From NCBI GenBank assembly GCA_017302505.1, contig JAFLDH010000004.1, positions 1 to 60,505 on the forward strand: DNA of 60,505 nucleotides, given 5' to 3'. Position 1 is the stretch's first letter. Each line of letters starts with the position of its first letter. The notes beneath the pieces were generated by a model. The model was not told the DNA's origin and ran no database searches. It worked only from the letters and a program-made list of their open reading frames with translations. This DNA comes from Burkholderiales bacterium (GTDB lineage Bacteria > Pseudomonadota > Gammaproteobacteria > Burkholderiales > Burkholderiaceae_C). The position numbers and the translations under genes are program-made. Positions 43,395 to 52,220 of this stretch are shown here, piece after piece.

Positions 43395-44597
43395 TTGCTG
43401 GCCGCCGAAGCCATCCGATTCGCACCGGCATTCAAGGACGTTGGGCCAGGCCAGCCGCTACTGGGGTGTGGCAACTGCATCGATCGTGCGCTCTGCGGTG
43501 GCCTGCACCTGCGGAATACGGGTTCGCTGCTTGTCTCCTGCATGTCGTACTGCACATGCGAAGACATCGCGAAGTGCGACATCGTCTGCCCGCGCAAGAC
43601 GAAGGACTACGTCGAGCGGCATCGCGAAGTCGATGGCTGGGACCTCACCACGATCCCCACGGCGCGCATGGTCGAAATGCCTCGCCTGCCCGACTGGATT
43701 CCAATGCTGCAAGGCAACCTGCTGGGCCAGCGTGCAACCGCTCTCGACGATTGCCTGGCCTTGCCGCTGACTTACGCCCTCAAGGGCCGCGGACATGCAA
43801 CGCGCGCTCGCACGCGCCAAGAGCTGTCGCAGAGCTACGGCGTTCGGCCGCGCCACGGATGGGTGCTTTCCGGGGTGCAGGAAGATCCCGCCGTCGAGCG
43901 CATCTGGCCCCTGCCCGACATCAGCCGCATTGCCCGTCAGCTCGTTCACGCCGGCGCCATCTTCGCCACGTCGCCGGACTTCAGCACGATTCTCGACAGC
44001 CCGCGGCACGACAACCTGCACGCGATGAAGCGCATCGCATGGGTCTGGTACCACATGACGCAGGGCGGCCTGTGCACGGCGCTCCATGTCAACGGCCGCA
44101 CCGATCACGACTTTGTTCGATGGGCGGAGTTCATTCGGCTGCAGCCCGCCGTGAAGGCCATCGCGTTCGAATTCCTGACCGGCACCGCCACCAAGCAAAG
44201 CGCCGACCAGTATCGCGAGCGCCTGGCTGGCCTAGCCGCAGCGGTCGGACGGGACCTGACGCTCGTGGTCCGCGGGAATGCGGCGGCGGCGCGTACCCTG
44301 CGCTCCGTCTACAAGCAGGTCGTCTTCATCGACTCGACCGCGTACATGCGGTCGACGAAACGCCGACGTGCCTATCTGAACGAGAACGGCAAGGTTGCCT
44401 ACCTTCCCGTGCGCACCAGCACCAGTCGCGAGGCCAGAGCCCTGCTGCGCCACAACATCCACACACTGCGCCTGGCAGCCACTGAGCCGCGTGCGCCGGC
44501 CGCGCCGGATCCGCAGGCGCGACTCGACTTCGGCGCTTTACCACCGCAGCAGGACGCTGACGACGAATCCCCGCAACTTGCCTTGTTCCCTCAATAG
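43395..44597 (+). CDS. Eight-cysteine protein of unknown function
   Basis: 400 residues from a TTG 1 bp after the previous stop; a GTG at 43317 would overlap by 77 nt, and no ATG is better placed. The N-terminus has eight cysteines in 41 residues: C25, C28, C34, C49, C53, C55, C61, C65 (CGNCIDRALCGG, SCMSYCTCEDIAKCDIVCP), enough for zinc or Fe-S sites. The remainder is alternating alpha/beta (LCTALHVNGRTDHDFVRW, AIAFEFLTGTATKQS, RDLTLVVRGNAAAARTL), suggestive of a TIM-barrel. Candidate for a metal-dependent nucleic-acid-modifying enzyme, but this is only inference. The 3' end overlaps the convergent GHKL gene by 60 bp. Confidence 0.6.
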   Translation: MLAAEAIRFAPAFKDVGPGQPLLGCGNCIDRALCGGLHLRNTGSLLVSCMSYCTCEDIAKCDIVCPRKTKDYVERHREVDGWDLTTIPTARMVEMPRLPDWIPMLQGNLLGQRATALDDCLALPLTYALKGRGHATRARTRQELSQSYGVRPRHGWVLSGVQEDPAVERIWPLPDISRIARQLVHAGAIFATSPDFSTILDSPRHDNLHAMKRIAWVWYHMTQGGLCTALHVNGRTDHDFVRWAEFIRLQPAVKAIAFEFLTGTATKQSADQYRERLAGLAAAVGRDLTLVVRGNAAAARTLRSVYKQVVFIDSTAYMRSTKRRRAYLNENGKVAYLPVRTSTSREARALLRHNIHTLRLAATEPRAPAAPDPQARLDFGALPPQQDADDESPQLALFPQ

Positions 44598-45326
44598 GAA
44601 GCGCGAGCGGTCGGCCTCCTGCTCCAGCTCAAGGCTGGCGTTGTCGCTGCGCACGCGGACACAGCCATCCAGCGATCGCACCGACTGGATCACGGTCTGG
44701 AATCCTGTCCCCCGGGCGGGATCGCCGGTGCGCGATCGGTGCTCGATCACGGCCCACTTGAGCGCCTCCTCCGCGTCGGCGGGCTTGTCGGCGAGCGGCA
44801 CTGCCTGATAGCCACCCAGCACGCCTCGGCCGCTGTCGGCCACCACCATCCAGGCCTCGCGGTCAAGGACCTCGAAGGCGCCGAGCCCGTCGACACCCTC
44901 GCCTGCATGCTCGTCCACGTTGGTCAGCAGTTCGTGCAACGCCCCCGACAAGCGCAACGCAGCCGTGGTCACCACGCCCGCGGCCACTAGCTGCGCGCGG
45001 AAGGCATCGGCGAAGTCATTCGTCGCGGCTTCGGATTCACCTCCTGCACGCCGATGCAGCACTCCCCTTGCGCCCTCGCTGAGGTAAGGCTGAGACGACT
45101 TCAACAGCCGGCGTAGCAACCGCCCTCGGCTTGAGGCATCGGCAACAGTGACGGCGCGCTGGGTGCCTCGCTTCAACATCAGCAATTCGAGCAAGGCCCC
45201 AAGGTCAATGCCCGATGCGTCGATCCGCACCGACTGATGGCTCTGATCTGCGGCAAGCACCGCCGCAATGTCATCCGACCGCGCGAACCGCTGCTGGAAG
45301 CTGACGGCCTCCCGATGTTCCCGCAC
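44538..45326 (-). CDS. GHKL ATPase, putative anti-sigma/STAS-partner type
   Basis: 262 residues. The C-terminal half is a compact histidine-kinase-type ATPase: N-box HELLTNVDEH (131-140), G1 VADSGRGVLGG (D164), G2 ARGTGF (205-210). The N-terminal 120 residues are helical/beta with IDASGIDLGALLELL. No phosphoacceptor His domain, receiver or membrane part, so it resembles SpoIIAB/RsbW-like kinases, which act on STAS proteins; a STAS-like protein is encoded at 42487. It starts 62 bp after res on the same strand, so it may be the last gene of the defence operon. Confidence 0.65.
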   Translation of the reverse strand: MREHREAVSFQQRFARSDDIAAVLAADQSHQSVRIDASGIDLGALLELLMLKRGTQRAVTVADASSRGRLLRRLLKSSQPYLSEGARGVLHRRAGGESEAATNDFADAFRAQLVAAGVVTTAALRLSGALHELLTNVDEHAGEGVDGLGAFEVLDREAWMVVADSGRGVLGGYQAVPLADKPADAEEALKWAVIEHRSRTGDPARGTGFQTVIQSVRSLDGCVRVRSDNASLELEQEADRSRFLLREQGKLRGFVVSVLLRW

Positions 45327-45388
45327 GAGCCACCCTCCCTGCGTCGCTTGTCATCTGGTAGGCCCTCCGCCGGGCGCTGAGCGCTGCC

Positions 45389-48300
45389 TCAAGACATCGA
45401 CTGCGCCCGCTCCAACAGCCCCGCCACGTCCTTGAACTTGTCGTAGATCACCGGCTTCTCACCCACCGCCAACGCCTTGAAGTGCGCCCGGCCACAATCG
45501 ATCTTGGCGCTCTCCGCGTTGCGCAGATCGCTGACGAACAGGCTGCTCTTGGTTTCCACCACGAAGTACAGCCGGTCCCCCTGCGGCGTGGCTACGAGCA
45601 CCGCCCAGTCGGGGTTGTAGCTGCCCAGCGGTGTCGGCACCTTGAACCAAGCGGGCAGCTTGGCGTAGACCTTGATCGATTCGTTCTTCGATAGCTGGTC
45701 GGCAAAGTCGCGCTCGGTGTCGGAGTCGTAGATGACGTGCTGGTACACCGAGCGATCGGCATCCAACAGCATGTTCTTCAGGTAGCCGGTGAGTTCCTCG
45801 GTCTCGAACAACTCCTGCGCGTAGTAGGCCTCGTCGCCCAGCCGCTGGTAGCGGATGCCGTCCACCAGCACCGCGCGCTTGCAGCGGTTGATGGCCTCGG
45901 CCACCGTCTCGATGAACTGTTGCGGGTTGCGCTTGAAGTCGTTCAGCCGGTGGCTCTCGACCAGGATGCGGCCGATGCTGCGTCGGGTGAGCTGGGTGCG
46001 GTTCTGCAGCTCGGTCAGGATGTCCGGCAGCTCGATGTCGTCCTCGTGGAGCACCACCATGTTGGCGCCCTTGAGCTCCACCGCCGTCACGCCGGCTTCG
46101 CCGATCTCCATGCCCGCCTTGCGCCACTGCAGCCGGGTCTTGCTGATGGGCGGCGCTTGGATCACCGCGGTGATGCAGTCGCGGATCAGGCGTTCGTTGT
46201 CGAACTGCACCCGGTACGTGGTCTTGTATTTGATGCGGTCCCACAGCGCCTTGAACTCGGGGCTGTCGAGGATGGCGCGCCGCACGGGCACCTGCCGGCG
46301 TTCGTCGGCGTTCTTGATTTCCAGCTTGCCCGAAACCTTGCGCAGCAGCTCCAGGATCTGCGCACGCTGCGCCTCCACCTCGGGCGGCAACGCCAGGTTG
46401 CCGTCCTTGATGGCACGGCGCAGTTCGTCCTTCACCTTGCCGCGGGCGTCCAGCATGCCGGCCGCGCGCAGGTGCTCGGTCAAGAGCTTCGACAGCTCAA
46501 AGCCCAGCGGCTTCTGCGTGCCGTCAGCCTGCGCCACCGCCACGCCGGCGAACAGGTGCTCGGGCACCACGCCGAACTGGTAGCCGTCAGCCTCAATCTC
46601 TTTCTGCAGGTTGTCGGCGAACTGCTGGTAGCTCTCATTGGCCACCACGGTCAGCGTGTTCACCTCGAACCCGCGCACGCGATGCCCCTGCTGGTTCACG
46701 CACAGGCGCAGCCCGCGGCCAATGGTCTGCCGGCGCCAGCGTTCGGTCTCGCGGTTGCTGAAGTTGCAGATCTGGAAGACGTTGGGGTTGTCCCAGCCTT
46801 CCTTCAGCGCCGAGTGGCTGAAGATGAACTTCAGCGGCGAGTCGAATCCGAGCAGCTTCTCCTTGTCGCGCATGATCAGGTTGTAGGTGTCGTCGTCCGC
46901 GGCGGTGCTGCCGCTGGTGTCCTTCACCATCTCCACGGTCTTGCCGCCGACCTTCTTCTTGTCGATCGAGAAGTAGCCGTTGTGCACCTCGGCCGCCGCG
47001 GCGCTGAGGTCCACCGACCCGAACAGGTCGTGATAGTCGGGGTGGCCCGCCCAGCGCCGGTACTCCTCTTCGAAGATCGTCGCGTACACCCCCTTGAGCG
47101 CATTGCCCTGCGCGTCGTACACGCGGTATTTGTCCACCGCGTCGATGAAGAACAGGCTCAGCACCTTGATGCCCATTGGGCGAAAGCGCCGCTCCTTGTC
47201 CAGGTGCTCCTTGATCGTGCGCCGGATCATCTCGCGCTCGATCGCCAGCGGCCCCACGCCACCCCAGCTCTCGTTCACGCGCAGGTAGTGCTGGCCGCCG
47301 GGCACGTGCAGTTCCAGCAACTCGTCCTTCTTCGCCGCGCGGATGTTGCCGATGCGCAGGTCGGCATACACCGCCCGGCCGGTCTCTTGCTGCAGATCGA
47401 ACCCGTCCTGCACCTCGACCTCTTGACGCTTCACCGCGCCGGCCTTGGTCTGCACGTCCAGCTCCACGGTGGCCACCACGGTGCCGCGCTTGGCCTTCGC
47501 GCCCAGGAACTTCACATACGGCTTGTTGTGTGCATGTTCGATGGTGGCCGCCGCCACCTCGATCTGCTTCACCAGCTTCTGCTCGTAGGCGTCCACCGCA
47601 TCGAGCCGGTAGACCATGTTGTGCTTGTCGACGTGCGTGGCCGAATAGCGCAGCGTGCACAGCGGGTGCATGCGCGACAGCGCCTTGCGGCCGCGGCCGT
47701 CGATGCCGCCGTCCACGCTCTGCGGCTCGTCCACGATCAGGATCGGCCGCGTCTGCCGCACCAGGTCGATGGGCTTCTCGCCGCCCGTCTTCTCGCTGGC
47801 GCGGTACATCACGTTCTTGCTCTTCTCGCGGCGCAGCGCCTCGTCGGCCTCTTCGGCGGCAGCCTCCTGCTCGTCACCGAACTTGTTGATGGCACCGACC
47901 GTGATCACCATGATCTGGATGTTCGGGCTGGTGGCGAAGTTGCGAACCTGCCCGAGCTTGGCCGAGTCGTACTGGAAGAACTCGTAACCCTTGGCGCCCG
48001 GATACAGGGCTTCGAAGTGCTCGCGGGTGATCTGCAGCGTCTTGTTCACGCCCTCCTTGATCGCGACCGACGGCACCACGACCACGAACTTGGTGAAGCC
48101 ATAGCGCCGGTTCAGCTCGAACACCGTGCGCAGGTACACGTAGGTCTTGCCCGTGCCCGTCTCCATCTCCACCGTGAAGTCCGGCGACAGCTTCGTGGTC
48201 GGCGGCACACCGTTGCGCAGCTGCACGCTGCGCAGGTTGCCTTCGATCTCGTCGTCCAGCAGCGTCAGCCGGTTGCCGATGCCCCCCTGTTCGGTGGCCA

Positions 48301-48469
48301 ACATGCCTTCCAGCGCGCCTTGCGCGGCGGCCGTGTCGCTGCCAGGCCGGGCGGCACGCACCGTCACCGTGAACTCGGTGCGGCAGACCTCCTGCCCACG
48401 GAACAGGTCGCACACCGCCTCGATGGCGGCTTGCTGGTACGGCAGGTCAGCCTCGAAGTGCAATCTCAC
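45389..48469 (-). CDS. res: Type III restriction enzyme Res subunit
   Basis: 1026 residues from a GTG that overlaps the darG stop (GTGA). Superfamily 2 helicase: Walker A METGTGKTYVYLRT (102-115), IVDEPQSVDGG as DEAD-box equivalent, and the QTIGRGLRLCV motif VI. C-terminal nuclease of PD-(D/E)xK type: D954 in YNPDWAV and E972-T-K974 in VVETKSS. With Mod it cuts DNA with unmodified asymmetric sites after ATP-driven sliding. The length fits EcoP15I-like Res. Confidence 0.92.
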   Translation of the reverse strand: MRLHFEADLPYQQAAIEAVCDLFRGQEVCRTEFTVTVRAARPGSDTAAAQGALEGMLATEQGGIGNRLTLLDDEIEGNLRSVQLRNGVPPTTKLSPDFTVEMETGTGKTYVYLRTVFELNRRYGFTKFVVVVPSVAIKEGVNKTLQITREHFEALYPGAKGYEFFQYDSAKLGQVRNFATSPNIQIMVITVGAINKFGDEQEAAAEEADEALRREKSKNVMYRASEKTGGEKPIDLVRQTRPILIVDEPQSVDGGIDGRGRKALSRMHPLCTLRYSATHVDKHNMVYRLDAVDAYEQKLVKQIEVAAATIEHAHNKPYVKFLGAKAKRGTVVATVELDVQTKAGAVKRQEVEVQDGFDLQQETGRAVYADLRIGNIRAAKKDELLELHVPGGQHYLRVNESWGGVGPLAIEREMIRRTIKEHLDKERRFRPMGIKVLSLFFIDAVDKYRVYDAQGNALKGVYATIFEEEYRRWAGHPDYHDLFGSVDLSAAAAEVHNGYFSIDKKKVGGKTVEMVKDTSGSTAADDDTYNLIMRDKEKLLGFDSPLKFIFSHSALKEGWDNPNVFQICNFSNRETERWRRQTIGRGLRLCVNQQGHRVRGFEVNTLTVVANESYQQFADNLQKEIEADGYQFGVVPEHLFAGVAVAQADGTQKPLGFELSKLLTEHLRAAGMLDARGKVKDELRRAIKDGNLALPPEVEAQRAQILELLRKVSGKLEIKNADERRQVPVRRAILDSPEFKALWDRIKYKTTYRVQFDNERLIRDCITAVIQAPPISKTRLQWRKAGMEIGEAGVTAVELKGANMVVLHEDDIELPDILTELQNRTQLTRRSIGRILVESHRLNDFKRNPQQFIETVAEAINRCKRAVLVDGIRYQRLGDEAYYAQELFETEELTGYLKNMLLDADRSVYQHVIYDSDTERDFADQLSKNESIKVYAKLPAWFKVPTPLGSYNPDWAVLVATPQGDRLYFVVETKSSLFVSDLRNAESAKIDCGRAHFKALAVGEKPVIYDKFKDVAGLLERAQSMS

Positions 48470-49533
48470 GCGGCGGCCTCCCCGGCCCGCATCGGCGCTA
48501 TCCACCCCTGATGCGACAACACCTTCAGCGCAATGCCGATCTGCCGCGGCGTGAACTGCCGCTTGCGCTCGTTCCAGGCATAGGTGCGCTCCACCACTTC
48601 CGCCGGGCTTTGCGCCTGGCTCTCGTGCCGCGCCACCCAATGCACGGTGGCCAGCAACTCCAGGCCGAAGGGTGTCTCGAAGCCTTCCACCAGCCGGCCC
48701 ACACGGTCGAAGCGCTCGCGCGTGCTCGCGTTGGCCTCCAGGAAGGCGTTGGCATCGTCCACCGCGCCCGGCACCAGCGTCAGCGGCTTGTCGGGTGCAT
48801 CGCCGCCGTCCGCATAGCCGGCCACCAGGTGCCCCTCGATGGCGAGCAGCACATGCCGCAGGTTCTCGGCATACGGGCCGTATGGCGCCTTCACGTACTT
48901 CAGCCGCAGCGGCTCGCCCGCCTCCTGCATGAAGTACATCAGCTTGTGCACCTCCAGCAGCGTGATGGTCGGGTCCAGCAGGCCACGGATGTAGCGGCCC
49001 ATCAGCTCCACCAGCGCCGCGCGGCCTGCGGTCATCGTGGGCACCTCGCGGCTGTGCTGCATCACGTCGGACGCCGGTGCGCCCTTGGGTTCGTAGATGC
49101 GCACGCGCACGTCGGGCAACTCACCCAAGGCGGCCTCGATGCGGGGCCGAACGTCGCTCCACTCCAGCCCGCCGAGGCCACTGCCCAGCGGCGGAATGGC
49201 CACCGACCGGATGCCACGCGCGCGAATCTCGCTCACCAGCGCCGTCAGGCCCGAATCGATGTCCTCGATGCGGCTCTTGCCCTTCCAGTGCCGCTTGGTG
49301 GGGAAGTTGATGATGAAGCGCGGTGTCGTCAGTTGGCCCACCTCGTACACGAACATGCGGCCGGGTTGCACCTCCTCGCGCTTGCAGGCCGCTTCGTAGG
49401 CCTTGAAGTTTTCGGGCCAGGCGTTCTTGAACTGCAGCGCGATGCCACGGCCCATGATGCCCACGCAGTTGACGGTGTTGACGATCGCGTCGGAGTCGTC
49501 CTTCAGAATGTCGCCGCTGGTCAGTTCGATCAT
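48466..49533 (-). CDS. darG: DarG-type macro-domain antitoxin
   Basis: 355 residues. N-terminal macro domain: IVNTVNCVGIMGRGIALQF and PPLGSGLGGLEW are the ADP-ribose-binding loops. The C-terminal half (about 165-355) is the DarT-binding region typical of DarG. DarG removes ADP-ribose from thymidine bases and also binds the toxin. The start at 49533 follows an AAGGAGACC site. Between darT (13 bp upstream) and res (overlapping). Confidence 0.9.
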   Translation of the reverse strand: MIELTSGDILKDDSDAIVNTVNCVGIMGRGIALQFKNAWPENFKAYEAACKREEVQPGRMFVYEVGQLTTPRFIINFPTKRHWKGKSRIEDIDSGLTALVSEIRARGIRSVAIPPLGSGLGGLEWSDVRPRIEAALGELPDVRVRIYEPKGAPASDVMQHSREVPTMTAGRAALVELMGRYIRGLLDPTITLLEVHKLMYFMQEAGEPLRLKYVKAPYGPYAENLRHVLLAIEGHLVAGYADGGDAPDKPLTLVPGAVDDANAFLEANASTRERFDRVGRLVEGFETPFGLELLATVHWVARHESQAQSPAEVVERTYAWNERKRQFTPRQIGIALKVLSHQGWIAPMRAGEAAA

Positions 49534-49546
49534 TGCGGTCTCCTTG

Positions 49547-50182
49547 TCAGTAATACCAGGCCGGCAGCACGGCCACCGGCGGCCGATGCCCACCCACGGG
49601 CAAGGCGTGCGCCACCTGGGCGTTGATCGCCCCAGAGTACACGCCGATGCGCTCGATCAAGTGCCACGGGAAGCTCTGCTCCACCAGGAACTCGGCCTGC
49701 TTGCGTTCCTTGACGGCCGGCCACTGCGTTGTTGCGACGGCGTTCCAGTCAATCTGGTCAAGCTGGGCCAGATCGGCCCGGTCCTCGAAGTAGTACGAGC
49801 CCGCGTTGGACAGCGTGAAGGCCCAGCGCCGGCCGTTGGCCTGCGCCCACGCGACGGCGTCATGCAGGTCCGCTTCCAGATGCACGATCGGTTCCTGGCC
49901 GCCCTTGTAGGTCAGCTCAGGGTTGCGCTTGTGGATCAGGAACAGCATCACCGAGCGCGGGCAGAAGTAGAACGGCGTGCACTGCCCGACATACAGCCCC
50001 GGATGGCTGTCCAGCGTCAGCTCAGTCAGCCGGCGCTGCTTGATGTTGTTCATGCCGATCACGGTGCCCGGTGGCGCCAGGCGCTGCACTTCGGCATCGG
50101 ACAGCAGGCCCCCCGCCACGATGGACGCCAGACGGTCCACGTGGCAGATATGATAAATCTTGGGCCGCGCCGGTACCGGCAT
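49547..50182 (-). CDS. darT: DarT-type DNA ADP-ribosyltransferase toxin
   Basis: 211 residues, DUF4433/DarT fold. KIYHICHVDRLASIV at the N-terminus (NAD-binding His), LYVGQCTPFYFCPRSVMLF, and the catalytic Glu E164 in KQAEFLVEQ. DarT attaches ADP-ribose to thymidine in DNA, blocking replication; DarTG pairs stop phage DNA synthesis. The ATG at 50182 is 2 bp past the mod stop; a TTG two codons earlier would overlap it. All catalytic residues look intact, so darG is needed. Confidence 0.9.
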   Translation of the reverse strand: MPVPARPKIYHICHVDRLASIVAGGLLSDAEVQRLAPPGTVIGMNNIKQRRLTELTLDSHPGLYVGQCTPFYFCPRSVMLFLIHKRNPELTYKGGQEPIVHLEADLHDAVAWAQANGRRWAFTLSNAGSYYFEDRADLAQLDQIDWNAVATTQWPAVKERKQAEFLVEQSFPWHLIERIGVYSGAINAQVAHALPVGGHRPPVAVLPAWYY

Positions 50183-50184
50183 GG

Positions 50185-52116
50185 TCAAAGGCTCCGCACC
50201 TTGGCGATGCCGTGCTGTTCGAGGATGGCGGCCAGATTGGTCTTGGCCACGTCGTTCTCGAAGGCACTGTCACGGAACACACAAGTCACGTCGCCGGCCG
50301 GGTCAAGCGCCTTGCGCCAGGCCGCAATACCGAGTGCGAGCGGCTCGGCCTCGGCGGCGGTGATGGTCTTGTCAAGACAGGACATCAAGACGCCACCACC
50401 GATGGCATGCACGGTCTTGCCCGCGATGGTCTGCGCCAGGATCGGCACACACAAGTCGAGGCCGAGCTTGAGGAGGAGTTCATGTAGCACGTCCTCGTCG
50501 CTTCGGCTCTTGTCGATGTGCTCAAGGTGGTCGAAGAGCGACTTGGCGAGGTCGTCGCGAAGTGGCGCCCAGCTTGTGATGTTCGACTCGTCTAGTCGAA
50601 AGGCTCGGAACCCAACGTCTGGCGCATCCGATTCCACGTCCTCCGCTTGGCTCCGCTGCTGCAGAACCTCTTTGCCCGCCCGGCGCACACGTTCGCGGCA
50701 CATTGCGGAAATGGTTGGAAGTTGAGCGTTGCTTGTGTTCTCCGGAATCTGTACGAGGATGAATCGCCTGTTGCCCCCATCCTGGGAATTGAGTGCTATC
50801 ACCGCCTCGCCAGTTACGCCGGACCCAGCGAAGAAGTCGACAACCAGATCGCCAGGCTCAGTTCCCATCAGAAGCATCTGGCGAACCAGATTCGGTGGCT
50901 TCGGATTGTCAAACTCGACTCCGGCGCCCATGAGCTCCGTAAAGCGAGCCTTGGCCTGACGGTTTTGGTCTACATCGGTCCAAAGGGTTGGCCAGGGGAC
51001 CATTGGCTCATCGGGAGCTACTTCGATGTAGTAGGGCACCCAGCCGTAGTCACGCTTGATCCACTCTGTGAGGCCTGCTCGCTCGCGTTCCGCCCAGGTT
51101 TCGGGTGACAACACCCAGCGGCCCTCCCAACCTTCTGGCGCAACGGGCCAAACTTCGGTCCCATCTGGTGCGCTCAGTTTGAACCAGAGCGTTGGACGAT
51201 CCTCGCGCCGTGCATTCTTGCCATTCTTTCTCAGCTGCCGACGGCGAGCGAGCCGCCCATCAGCAAGAGTCAATGGATATGCCGCAAGGATCTCGTCCTT
51301 GCGCTTCCGCTTGAGCCGAACGGCATCCTTCGATTTGGCGTAAACGAGGATGTAGTCGTGGTAGTCGGTGACCGCTCGGCCAGCTTCGTTGCGGCTTGGG
51401 CTATCCATCTTCTGCCAGATTAGCGAAGCGACGAAGTTCTCTTCGCCAAAGACGTCATCACAGACCTTCCGGAGATTCGCAACTTCGTTGTCGTCTATCG
51501 AGATGAAGATCACGCCTTCACTCTTCAGAAGACTCCGAGCCAAGCGAAGGCGCGGATAGATCATGTTCAGCCAGTCCGTATGGAACCGACCGCTGGCCTC
51601 CGTGTTGCTCGCAATCTTCCGGCCACCCTCGACCTGCCCCGTCAGCTCCAGATAGTTCTTGATGCTGTCCTGGAAGTTGTCCGGGTACACGAAGTCCTTG
51701 CCGGTGTTGTACGGCGGGTCGATGTAGATCAGCTTCACCTTGCCGGCGTAGCTCTTCTGCAGCAGCTTCAGCACCTCGAGGTTGTCGCCCTCGATCATCA
51801 GGTTCTGCGTCGTGTCCCAGTCCACGCTCTCGTCGCGGCAGGGGCGCAGGGTGCCGGTGCTGGGCGTCAGGGCCAGCTGTCGCGCGGCGCGCTTGCCATG
51901 CCAGTTCAGGCCGTACTTCTCGTCGGCATCGGTCACCGTGGCATCGCCGACCAGGCTCTTGAGCACATCCACGTTAACGGCCGGCACCGTGCGGCCGTCC
52001 ACCTGCCGTTCGGTCACCAGCTCCGGAAACAGCGCCTTCAGGCGGGCGAGGTTCTCGGCGCTCAGGTCGGCACTTTTCGATTCGGGGGCGCCGGGTTCGA
52101 TCTTTTCGAAAGCCAT
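50185..52116 (-). CDS. mod: Type III DNA methyltransferase Mod subunit
   Basis: 643 residues, the EcoP15I Mod size. Beta-class order: catalytic DPPY at 133-136 (LIYIDPPYNTG), then the AdoMet site VVDFFAGSGVTGEAV near 410-425, with the target-recognition domain between (about 200-380). It makes N6-methyladenine at asymmetric sites and gives Res its specificity. The central part (about 50560-51600) has visibly lower G+C than both ends, suggesting an exchanged specificity segment. Confidence 0.92.
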   Translation of the reverse strand: MAFEKIEPGAPESKSADLSAENLARLKALFPELVTERQVDGRTVPAVNVDVLKSLVGDATVTDADEKYGLNWHGKRAARQLALTPSTGTLRPCRDESVDWDTTQNLMIEGDNLEVLKLLQKSYAGKVKLIYIDPPYNTGKDFVYPDNFQDSIKNYLELTGQVEGGRKIASNTEASGRFHTDWLNMIYPRLRLARSLLKSEGVIFISIDDNEVANLRKVCDDVFGEENFVASLIWQKMDSPSRNEAGRAVTDYHDYILVYAKSKDAVRLKRKRKDEILAAYPLTLADGRLARRRQLRKNGKNARREDRPTLWFKLSAPDGTEVWPVAPEGWEGRWVLSPETWAERERAGLTEWIKRDYGWVPYYIEVAPDEPMVPWPTLWTDVDQNRQAKARFTELMGAGVEFDNPKPPNLVRQMLLMGTEPGDLVVDFFAGSGVTGEAVIALNSQDGGNRRFILVQIPENTSNAQLPTISAMCRERVRRAGKEVLQQRSQAEDVESDAPDVGFRAFRLDESNITSWAPLRDDLAKSLFDHLEHIDKSRSDEDVLHELLLKLGLDLCVPILAQTIAGKTVHAIGGGVLMSCLDKTITAAEAEPLALGIAAWRKALDPAGDVTCVFRDSAFENDVAKTNLAAILEQHGIAKVRSL

Positions 52117-52220
52117 CGTTCAGGTCTCAGTGTGTTGCAGCGTTCTTCGTACCAAGGGCCAGCACGGCCTGCATCATCGCAGCCCCGGGGCGTCGACCCG
52201 CTCTGCGAGCGCACCGCCAC

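Noticed and set aside
45737-48511. 924-residue open frame on the plus strand
   Set aside because: Exact antisense of res; Leu/His/Arg/Val-rich composition with no domains. A G+C-rich shadow frame.
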